Assembly (NCBI GenBank): GCA_016713535.1
Contig: JADJOY010000020.1
Span: forward strand, 1 to 64,000
Length of the DNA: 64,000 nucleotides
Direction: 5' to 3'
From: Deltaproteobacteria bacterium
Lineage (GTDB): Bacteria; JADJOY01
Part shown: piece after piece, positions 57,503-64,000 of the stretch
Layout: the number at the start of each line of letters is the position of its first letter
Numbering within the stretch: the first letter of the stretch is position 1
Translations under genes and position numbers: made by a program
Notes under the pieces: model-generated
The model's input: only the letters and a program-made list of their open reading frames with translations
The model's database searches: none
Told to the model about the DNA's origin: nothing

Positions 57503-58615
57503 TCACGGCAGCGCGGCGCTGCTCGGGACGCTGGCGCGGGTGCGCTCCTCGACGAGCTCGGCCACGATCACCTGCGCGATCGCCGCGGTCGGCACGGCCA
57601 GCAGCACGCCGACGATGCCCAGCCACGCCCCGCCGATCAGCAGCGCCACCAGCACCACCACCGCGTTGAGCCCCATCTGGCGGGACATGAGGCGCGGCAC
57701 CAGGATGTGGTTCTCGAGCTGCTGCTGCGCGAAGAAGAAGACCGCGGTCCAGAGCGCCAAGCTCCACGACTCGGTGGCCGCGAGGCCGATGGCCGGGATC
57801 GCGGTCAGCAACGGTCCGACGTACGGGATCCACTCGCCGAAGGCGGCGAGGATCGCGAGCACGTAGAAGTACGGCACACCGAGCAGCCCGAGTCCCAGCG
57901 CGGCGGTCGCGCCGATGATGCCGGCGAGCATCGCTTGGCCGATCAGCCAGTCGCTCGCCTTCTGCACGATGCGCCCCGACACCTCCCGGACCTGCCCGCG
58001 GCGCTCGCGCGGCACCAAGGACAGGACGCGGCGGTAGAGCGGCGCCCAGTCGAGGAGCAGGTAGAGCGAGAGCACCAGCACGGTGACGACCGCGAACACG
58101 GCTCCAACCACCTCGGAGGCCGCCGCCACCGCCTTGCCCGCGACCTTCGAGGTTCCGGGCAGGTGGTTCGCCAGCTCGCCCGCCGGCGGCGTGTCGATGC
58201 CGCGCGCCTCGAGCCACGCCCGCCCGCGGTCGAGCAGCTCGGGCGCGTGGTGGGCGAGGGAGCGCGCCTGGCTGACGAACGGCGGCGCGGCGAGCGCGAG
58301 CGCGCCCACGATCACCACCACCACGCCGACGTAGACGATCGCGATCGCGCCCTTGCGCGACGGATGCAAGCGGCGCCCACGCCACGGCAGACCTCGCTCC
58401 TCGAGGCGGCGGACGATCCGGCTGACGCCGAGCGCGAGGAGCGTGCCGACGTAGAGCAGGAGCAGCGGAGTCCGCGCGAGGTACGCCAGCCACGAGACCA
58501 GCGCGCAGGTGAAGAAGAGCCCCACTCCCCACGCAACGAGCCCGCGTGCCTCGCGGTGGGCGGAGTCAACGGACTGCGGGTTCTCGGGTTCGTCGGATTC
58601 GTCGGATTCGCGCAC
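57503..58615 (-). CDS. AI-2E family permease
   Basis: The 370-residue integral membrane protein has about eight hydrophobic helices and the conserved layout of the AI-2E/PerM family. Its marks are YVGTLLALGVSRIVRRLEERG, a large extracytosolic loop, LYLLLDWAPLYRRVLSLVP, then GVPYFYVLAILAAFGEWIPYV, GPLLTAIPA and QQLENHILVPRLM. Members transport diverse small solutes, ions or signals (AI-2 export, Na+/H+), so the substrate is open. GTG 58615 is taken as start because no in-frame ATG lies near. It converges on the TPR gene. Confidence 0.87.
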   Translation of the reverse strand: MRESDESDEPENPQSVDSAHREARGLVAWGVGLFFTCALVSWLAYLARTPLLLLYVGTLLALGVSRIVRRLEERGLPWRGRRLHPSRKGAIAIVYVGVVVVIVGALALAAPPFVSQARSLAHHAPELLDRGRAWLEARGIDTPPAGELANHLPGTSKVAGKAVAAASEVVGAVFAVVTVLVLSLYLLLDWAPLYRRVLSLVPRERRGQVREVSGRIVQKASDWLIGQAMLAGIIGATAALGLGLLGVPYFYVLAILAAFGEWIPYVGPLLTAIPAIGLAATESWSLALWTAVFFFAQQQLENHILVPRLMSRQMGLNAVVVLVALLIGGAWLGIVGVLLAVPTAAIAQVIVAELVEERTRASVPSSAALP

Positions 58616-58809
58616 TGTCTCGGCTCCGCGCCATCGAGCGCGCGCGAACCGAACGCAAGGTGAGTGCCGCGCGCGCAGTCGCGCCCGTACCGGGGCGCCA
58701 AACCGCGCGAATCGCGGGTACTTCCCGCGGCGCGGACCGCCCGCCGCCGCGGGCGCCCCGGTAAGGGCTACAAAGTTCCGTGCAGGGGGCCTCCGCGGCG
58801 CGGGCGGCG

Positions 58810-59724
58810 TCAGCCGCCCACCGGCACGACCACCTCGCGGTGCTCGTAGCTCATCGTGGTGCCGTCGTCCTTCACCCGCACTACCCGCACCACGTTGTCG
58901 TCGTCCCACGTGGCATCGGTGATGTAGACGTCGTACTGACCCACGGGGTCGCTGTGCTGGAACGAGAAGTGGTAGTGGCCCGCGAAGTTCGCGTAGACGC
59001 GGTCGCCGCGCAGCGCCGTCTCGCCCTCGACGCGCGCGAGCTCGGTCGAGTCGAAGGCGCCGAGCGACTGCAGGTGCATCGGGTGGTGGCTCAGCATGAC
59101 GATGTTCTCGAGGCGGTCCGACGGCGCGGCGCGCATGGCCTCGACGAACCAGGGCCAGGTGCCGCCCTCGAAGTCGTGGAGCTCGGCCTGCTCGCCGAGG
59201 ATCACGTCCATGAGCCGCGACACCCAGTCCATCGCCACGAACGACACACCCTTGTGCTGGAAGGCGAAGTTCACGAAGTAGCTGAGCTTGCCGAACTCGG
59301 GGTTCCACACCGGCGTGGGCGCCATGGAGAAGCCGCTCAGCTCGCTCGCGAGGCGCGTGTAGTGGGTGGCCCATTCCGCCGCCACCTGCGACTCGTCGCC
59401 GTTGTGGAGCTCGTTGTCGCCGATGACCGGCACGTACGGGACCTCGAGGGCGTCGAGCATGGCGCGGGTGCGGGTCACCTCGCCCGTGCCCCACGCGATG
59501 TCGCCGAGGAGCAGCACCAGCTCGATCTTCTCGGCCTCGCGGTTCGCGTTCACCCAGTGGATCGCGTCCTGAAGGCGGGCGTCGTGGTCGGCCGAGCCGG
59601 CGATGTGCGGGTCGGCGATCACCACGAACGAGTAGCGCCACTCGGCGGGCACGCAGGCGCCGAGCGGCGCGACGACGAGGGCGAGGAGTGCCGCGGTGAG
59701 GAGCCGGGTGCGCTGGATCTGCAT
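58810..59724 (-). CDS. Calcineurin-like phosphoesterase lipoprotein
   Basis: The 304-residue protein has a signal peptide and lipobox (VAPLGACVP). The metallophosphoesterase motifs are FVVIADPHIAG, LLGDIAWG, GDNELHNG, MLSHHPMHL and NFAGHYHFS. The usual GNH is GDNE, keeping the Asn. Two metals should be bound at the cell surface or periplasm; the substrate is unknown. GAGGT lies directly before ATG 59724, rather close for a ribosome site. Confidence 0.84.
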   Translation of the reverse strand: MQIQRTRLLTAALLALVVAPLGACVPAEWRYSFVVIADPHIAGSADHDARLQDAIHWVNANREAEKIELVLLLGDIAWGTGEVTRTRAMLDALEVPYVPVIGDNELHNGDESQVAAEWATHYTRLASELSGFSMAPTPVWNPEFGKLSYFVNFAFQHKGVSFVAMDWVSRLMDVILGEQAELHDFEGGTWPWFVEAMRAAPSDRLENIVMLSHHPMHLQSLGAFDSTELARVEGETALRGDRVYANFAGHYHFSFQHSDPVGQYDVYITDATWDDDNVVRVVRVKDDGTTMSYEHREVVVPVGG

Positions 59725-59863
59725 ACCTCGACGGTAGCAGTTTCGAGGGGGGCGGCGCCTCCCCTGCCCGGACCGCGGCTCGACCACCGCGCTCCACCCG
59801 CGTATAAGAACTTCCACCCAGCCTTCCTCCCGAAAGGCATCGCCTCGAGGGGAGACTTCCGGG

Positions 59864-60493
59864 ATGGTCCGACGATCGATCGTGGCCGCGGCCCTCGCCG
59901 CGGCCTCCTGGCATGTGTGCGCGTTCGGCGCGGCCGCTTCCTGGCTCGCCGAGCTGCGCGGCGGCGCGGCCGTCCCCATTCACGACGAACTGCGCGACGC
60001 GCTCGGCCTGGAAGTGGGCCCCGCGTTCGGAGCGACCCTCGGCTGGAAAGCGAGCGAGAGCTTCGCCTTCGACCTCCGGTTCGACGCCTTGTGGCTGTCG
60101 GGCACGGCGACGGCGGTCGCGATCAGCAACCACTTCTACATCTGGGAGACCGACACATCGATGGAGACCTACGCGATCTCGGCTGGCCCGACGCTCCACA
60201 CCGACGCGTGGGGCCTCGAGCTCGACCTGGGCCTGCACCCCGGCCTCTACCTCTCGACCTTCGACGCCATCGACGCCGTCCGAGGACTCGACAGCATGTA
60301 TGCGAGCAAGGACTTCTCGTCCAGCGTCTCGGCGGACTTCGGCTTCAACGCCGAGGTCGGCGCGCGCGTGCCCGTGACCGACTCGTTCCTCGTCGGTGCC
60401 GAGCTCGCATACCACCTGGTGTTCGTCCGCGACCTCGCAGACGACACCTTCGGCGCGCTGATCGGCTCGCTCTCGGTCGCCTGGCGAGGTTGA
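59864..60493 (+). CDS. Small outer-membrane beta-barrel protein
   Basis: The 209-residue protein has a signal peptide (VAAALAAASWHVCAFGAAA). Alternating amphipathic strands follow with short turns (WLAELRGGAAVPIHDEL, AFGATLGWKASESFAFDLRF, YAISAGPTLHTDAWGLELDL, FSSSVSADFGFNAEVGARV). The C-terminus SLSVAWRG lacks the classical terminal Phe. It resembles eight-stranded OmpW/porin-family barrels. GAGGGG is 10 or so bases before ATG 59864. No neighbours indicate the role. Confidence 0.74.
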   Translation: MVRRSIVAAALAAASWHVCAFGAAASWLAELRGGAAVPIHDELRDALGLEVGPAFGATLGWKASESFAFDLRFDALWLSGTATAVAISNHFYIWETDTSMETYAISAGPTLHTDAWGLELDLGLHPGLYLSTFDAIDAVRGLDSMYASKDFSSSVSADFGFNAEVGARVPVTDSFLVGAELAYHLVFVRDLADDTFGALIGSLSVAWRG

Positions 60494-60523
60494 GCGGCGA
60501 TCGCACGGGATCGGTGCCGCTGC

Positions 60524-60589
60524 GGGCGGGCTGACGCCCGCCCCTACACGCACCGCGGGTTGGACGTAGCGCGGGGGCTCGTCCCCCGC
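60524..60589. repeat. Two hairpin repeats
   Basis: GGGCGGG-CTGAC-GCCCGCCC (60524-60543) and GTAGCGCGGGGG-CTCGT-CCCCCGC (60566-60589) belong to the same families as those at 55400 and 11462. They fill most of the gap between the barrel gene and the large lipoprotein gene. Confidence 0.7.
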
Positions 60590-60694
60590 CCCGCGGCTGG
60601 ACCGGGAAAAGGTGAGGGCCGTATAACTGAGAGGCCGTCCGCGCTCGCGCGAGGGCGGTCCGCCGCCATCCCCCAAGCCTTCGAGGTCGTCCGG

Positions 60695-63433
60695 ATGCAC
60701 CGCACCGTCCGCGCCGCCGCTTCGCTGTCCGCGCTGTTCCTGCTCGCGAGCTGCACCAAGCCCGAGCGCCCCGAGCCGCCGTCGATCCTGCGCGACGTCG
60801 CGATGATCGACGACGACGTCGAGTTCACGCACCCGTTCGTGCCCGGCCACCGCACCACCATGGACGGTCGCATCGCGATCCGCGTCCAGGGCGGTCCACC
60901 CGGCACCTACGACCTCTCGCACAACCTCTCGTTCACGCTCTTCGCTCCCGAGCGTCTCGACGAGCCGATCATGAGCGGGCCTCCGGGCGCTCTCATCCAG
61001 GCCGAGCCGGTCCCGTTCGACGTGCCGTTTCCGCCCGCGATGAATCCGGCGGTCACGCGCCTCGGGCACCACGCGATCTGCGACGCCACGCGCCCCTTCC
61101 CCGAGCCCGGCGAGCAACCCAATCCGCAGCCATGCGGCGCGGGCGGCCTCGACGACTGCTACCGGTTCACGGTCATCAGCTCGACCTCCGAGAGCGTCCT
61201 CGGCGTGCAGATGTGGGGCACGCCGGTGACGATCGAGGTCGCGAACCCCAAGACCGCGAGCGCGCGCATCATCCGCGCCGAGCTCGCCGAGCCGGTCGCG
61301 GGCACCTTCATCCCGCTAATGAACGAGTGGACCGAGCCCGCGGTGACCCGCGACGGGCGCTTGCTCACCGGACGCTGGGGCCGCGCGCCGCGCGCGTGGA
61401 CCAACCCCGAGACCGGCGAGACCAAGGTGCGCTTCTACGACCTCGCCTACTCGGTGCTGCCGGAGGACGCGGCGCCATGCGACGTGACGAAGTGGACGCT
61501 CTTCCACCCGATCTCGCACGCGCCCTTCGACCCGCACATGATCGGCCGCTACGGGCTCGCCGCGTACCCGTTCCGCGATGCCGAGGGGAACCCGATTGCC
61601 GACGGCGAGGACGTGTCGGGCACCTACCCGTGGGTCGACCGCGACGGCACCAACGTCTTCATGGCCGGCGTGCAGGGACGCCTGTCCGAGCAGTCGAGCG
61701 AGGAGTACCCGCGCCGCTGCGTCGTGGACGGCTGCGACAGCTACGAGCAGAGCATCGACTGGGACCGTGGCTTCATGGCCGGCGGGCTCTGGACCCACGG
61801 CAAGTTCGTGCACCTCGACGGCCTCATCAACAACCTCGACTGGGCGGTCGGCGTGACGCCGCGCACGCACTACAAGGTCGACCTGTACCGCGACGCGAGC
61901 GGCGAAGACGTGCAGGTGCGGTTCGGCTCGGGCCGCTTCATCGACGGCCGCGAGCGCGACGAGGGCGGCCCCTACCCGCCCGGCTACACCCACAACCCGA
62001 ACATCGTCGACTCGGTCATGAACCTCTTCAACTACGACCCCGACGCCACGCCGATCACGCCACGCGACGTGGTGTGGCTGATGAGCAACGGCGTCGGCAG
62101 CGAGGAGATCGTGTTCGACGACTACGTCGACCCGAACGCCTTCATCGTGTCCAACATGCAGGCGTCGATCACGCCGCACTACAATCCGCAGGGCGAGACC
62201 GTCAGCGTTCCCAAGTACTGGAACGGCCAGGTGCGGACGGTGCTGCTCGGGATCGGCCAGCCGCAATTCAACGTCCTCGCGCCCGACCTCGTCGAGGACA
62301 TCCACGTCGAGAACGCCGCCACCTCGCTGGGCTGCAACGTGCCCTCGTTCGGGCGGGTGGCGGCCGGCACCGGGCGGATCGAGCCGGTGGCGCTCGGCGG
62401 CATCCAGGGCAAGGGCTTCTGGCTCACCGGCACCAACTCGATCCGCTACCCGGTGCCCGCCCAGACCCGCTCGGTCACGGGCGTGAGCTGGTACGTGGGC
62501 GTGTTCCTCGACCCACGCGGCGATGACGGCGAGGCGCGCACCGTCGCGCGCTTCCCCGACGGCAGCGAGCTCCGCGTCGCGGGCCACGCCACCGCCCAGT
62601 ACACGCTCGACGGCGCGGTGGTCCACGAGGTGCCGCTGCCGCCGGGCTCGGGGTGGCTGCACCTCGCACTCGCGATCGGCGACCAGAACCGCGTGATCAC
62701 GCTGCTCCACGACGGCTTCCCGCTCGACCGGTTCACCTCGCCGGGCCCCCTCTTCGTCATGAGCGAGGGCGAGCTCGTGGTCGGCGACGGCGCCGCGGCC
62801 GCCGCCGGCTTCCGCGGCTGGATCGACGACCTCCACGTCCTCGCCCACGGGGTCGACGCGGAGGTGGCGTGCAACCAGGCGCACGGGACGCTGGTGCGGA
62901 TCGACGCCAACTCCCAGCTCGCCGCCGCCAGCGACGCGTATCCGGAGTGGGCCCACCACGAGATCGCCTCGGCCGCGGGCGAGCCGGCGTCGGGCGCGCG
63001 CTACTGGTGCCACCACGACTACTCGGACGACTACGCCGCGCATCTCGCGAACCTGCCGGCGGGCACCACGTCGGTGCGCCGCCCGATCAACTTCCCCGAA
63101 GGACCGCTTCGCGCCGGCGCGCCGCGCCCCGACTCGAGCCAGAACGCGTTCTGCCTCACCTGCCACAGCGCGCACGCCAAGGGCGGGCTCACGCTCGCCG
63201 CGCTCGAGAGCCGCCCGGACGTCACCGCCGAGAACGACCACCGCCGCCAGCCGCTGCAGCCGCCGCGGCGGGTGTTCGGCAACATCCCCGCGCACTGGAT
63301 CGCGCCCGGCGCGGGTCCGGGCAGCCCGGGCGCGGCGTTGCAGGCGCCGCCGGAGGGACTCCTGATCGACGAGTGGGTGCTCGCGGGCGCCACCGACACC
63401 GCGGCGAGCCTGCGCGCGATCCACCGGCATTGA
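60695..63433 (+). CDS. Large lipoprotein with LamG-like domain and a heme-type CxxCH motif
   Basis: The 912-residue protein from ATG 60695 has lipobox LLASCTKP. The first 560 residues contain many acidic/aromatic blocks (DGYRFTVISSTSES-like, FHPISHAPFDPHMIGRYGL, YPWVDRDGTNVFMAGVQG) with no family recognised. Residues 590-730 look like a concanavalin/LamG sandwich (VSWYVGVFLDPRGDDGEART, GWLHLALAIGDQNRVITLL, FRGWIDDLHVLAHG). Near the C-terminus is C820-L-T-C823-H824 in NAFCLTCHSAHAKGG, a c-type heme binding site, preceded by a Cys/His-rich patch (YWCHHDYSDDY). It could be a surface mono-heme protein. The overall role is unknown. Confidence 0.72.
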   Translation: MHRTVRAAASLSALFLLASCTKPERPEPPSILRDVAMIDDDVEFTHPFVPGHRTTMDGRIAIRVQGGPPGTYDLSHNLSFTLFAPERLDEPIMSGPPGALIQAEPVPFDVPFPPAMNPAVTRLGHHAICDATRPFPEPGEQPNPQPCGAGGLDDCYRFTVISSTSESVLGVQMWGTPVTIEVANPKTASARIIRAELAEPVAGTFIPLMNEWTEPAVTRDGRLLTGRWGRAPRAWTNPETGETKVRFYDLAYSVLPEDAAPCDVTKWTLFHPISHAPFDPHMIGRYGLAAYPFRDAEGNPIADGEDVSGTYPWVDRDGTNVFMAGVQGRLSEQSSEEYPRRCVVDGCDSYEQSIDWDRGFMAGGLWTHGKFVHLDGLINNLDWAVGVTPRTHYKVDLYRDASGEDVQVRFGSGRFIDGRERDEGGPYPPGYTHNPNIVDSVMNLFNYDPDATPITPRDVVWLMSNGVGSEEIVFDDYVDPNAFIVSNMQASITPHYNPQGETVSVPKYWNGQVRTVLLGIGQPQFNVLAPDLVEDIHVENAATSLGCNVPSFGRVAAGTGRIEPVALGGIQGKGFWLTGTNSIRYPVPAQTRSVTGVSWYVGVFLDPRGDDGEARTVARFPDGSELRVAGHATAQYTLDGAVVHEVPLPPGSGWLHLALAIGDQNRVITLLHDGFPLDRFTSPGPLFVMSEGELVVGDGAAAAAGFRGWIDDLHVLAHGVDAEVACNQAHGTLVRIDANSQLAAASDAYPEWAHHEIASAAGEPASGARYWCHHDYSDDYAAHLANLPAGTTSVRRPINFPEGPLRAGAPRPDSSQNAFCLTCHSAHAKGGLTLAALESRPDVTAENDHRRQPLQPPRRVFGNIPAHWIAPGAGPGSPGAALQAPPEGLLIDEWVLAGATDTAASLRAIHRH

Positions 63434-63440
63434 GAAGACC

Positions 63441-63572
63441 AGCGCCAGCGAAGCGCCGCGGGGGGACGGAGCCCCCCGCGCTACGAAAATCATCGTAGCG
63501 ACGGGGGTTCCATCCCCGTCGCCAGTCCCACGCGGCTTCCGTGAGCGGCCCAGACGGAAAGTCCACCGCGGG
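63441..63572. mobile_element. Hairpin element, copy C (partial)
   Basis: The core CGCGGGGGG-ACGGAG-CCCCCCGCG, CTACGA/TCGTAG and CGACGGGG/CCCCGTCG (63453-63522) is followed by CACGCGGCTTCCGTGAGCGG, as in copy A. The CTGTGAA-type left end is lost. A detached right end (CGGAAAGATTCACAG) occurs at 63793-63807, perhaps from the same or another copy. Confidence 0.7.
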
Positions 63573-63817
63573 GTTCGGCGCCTGCCCCCCTCGGCGGGGG
63601 CGCCGCCGGCGGGGGGGGGGGGGGCGCCCCGGCAACGAAAAAAAGGGGGGTGGGGGGCTTCGGCTCCGCCGCCGGGGCTCGGGGGGCGGGGGAGGGGAAG
63701 AGCGGAAGGTTCAAGGTGCTTGGAGATCTTGGGAGCCCCGCGCTAGCACCGCGCCAGCGAAGAGTTTTTTGTGGGGGGTTCGGGGTTCCGGCAACGGAAA
63801 GATTCACAGGGCTAGGA
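63573..63817. other. Low-complexity, probably low-quality tract
   Basis: The stretch holds a 14-base G run (63611-63624), an eight-base A run and several G5-G6 runs, without gene-like structure. No other part of the window looks like this. It probably contains read or assembly errors, so the repeat boundaries inside it are unreliable. Confidence 0.6.
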
Positions 63818-63851
63818 GTGCGTCGGGAACGGATTTCCCGGCCCACTCCTG

Positions 63852-63871
63852 CGGGCGAGCTGACGCTCGCC
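63852..63871. repeat. Hairpin repeat with CTGACG loop
   Basis: GGGCGAG-CTGAC-GCTCGCC followed by TACACTCCCACGGGTCG, as at 55400-55445 where TACATGCCCACGGGTCG follows the same kind of stem. Confidence 0.65.
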
Positions 63872-63917
63872 TACACTCCCACGGGTCGGGCTGCCTCGAT
63901 CGTAGGTGCGCGCGTGT

Positions 63918-64000
63918 TCACGTCCGGCTGCGGCGCCGCAACAGCGTCGGGACCGCGAGCAGTCCGAGGAGCACCGCGCTCGACCCGCTCGCCGAGCCGA
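63918..64000 (-). CDS. C-terminal sorting tail of a gene continuing beyond the window
   Basis: Reading the minus strand from the window edge gives GSASGSSAVLLGLLAVPTLL followed by RRRSRT and TGA at 63920-63918. A Gly/Ser run, a hydrophobic helix and an Arg cluster next to the stop match the end of proteins carrying C-terminal sorting signals, such as the two glycoside hydrolases here. The rest of the gene lies outside the window, so the product cannot be named. The call rests on 26 residues only. Confidence 0.5.
   Translation of the reverse strand, partial: GSASGSSAVLLGLLAVPTLLRRRSRT

Noticed and set aside
61316-63493. Minus-strand open frame of about 725 codons opposite the CxxCH lipoprotein
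   Set aside because: Low-complexity Ala/Arg/Val/Glu composition and no motifs; the plus strand has lipobox, LamG-like domain and CxxCH.

Overview
The window is GC-rich bacterial chromosome with a Gram-negative cell plan: lipoproteins with lipoboxes, an OmpA-type protein, a small outer-membrane barrel and periplasmic enzymes. Strong third-position GC bias produces very long meaningless ORFs antisense to nearly every gene. The gene mix points to Myxococcota or another former-deltaproteobacterial lineage, but no rRNA or single-copy marker is present to settle this. It includes a kinase/ATPase/GAF/sigma-54 activator, several ECF sigma modules, many TIG/Ig-like lipoproteins, and Gly-Cys/TM/Arg C-terminal sorting tails. 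I saw no tRNA, rRNA, CRISPR array, prophage or plasmid function.

Layout. 1-8.5 kb: a partial FN3-like protein, a secreted clan GH-A hydrolase, a minus-strand cluster (small lipoprotein, DUF5519-like, DUF3303-like, a PAS gene broken by a mobile element, HD protein), an enoyl-CoA hydratase divergent from a TetR regulator, and SRPBCC and STAS-like proteins. 8.6-16 kb: a paralogue of the first hydrolase, a decayed SUKH-like gene, a NicO nickel/cobalt exporter, an FHA protein and an ECF sigma/anti-sigma/secreted-protein operon. 16-21 kb: tetrapyrrole genes (hemB; cobA-hemD fusion) around a radical SAM enzyme and a DUF547 protein. 20.8-23.2 kb: a second ECF sigma and an anti-sigma factor that appears to run into a TRAP-type solute-binding domain. 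23.3-29.2 kb: patatin, haloalkane dehalogenase, OmpA-like protein, membrane metallophosphoesterase. 29.4-34.3 kb: an XRE-type regulator plus lipoprotein, divergent from Ig-like lipoproteins across an AT-rich, repeat-containing promoter and a hairpin leader. 34.3-43 kb: an alkaline-phosphatase-superfamily (sulfatase-like) protein, rhodanese, CBS protein, lipoproteins, methyltransferase, crotonase, MgtE and a small conserved protein. 43-57.5 kb: the multidomain sigma-54 activator, Gly/Asp-tailed lipoproteins, a DNase I-fold enzyme, a TIG lipoprotein and a TPR protein. 57.5-64 kb: AI-2E-type permease, phosphoesterase lipoprotein, barrel protein, a large LamG/CxxCH lipoprotein, and the C-terminus of another sorted protein.

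Two features run through the whole window. First, intergenic spaces hold many GC-rich hairpins. Their stems differ in sequence but their loops are shared (CTCCGT/ACGGAG, CTTCGT/ACGAAG, CTGACG). Some are paired into REPIN- or MITE-like units, and one unit splits the PAS gene. Second, about ten genes need a single-base frame correction, including the probably important cobA-hemD gene. Together with a noisy homopolymer tract near 63.6 kb, this suggests residual indel errors in the assembly. Frameshifted genes are therefore annotated over their full reconstructed span.
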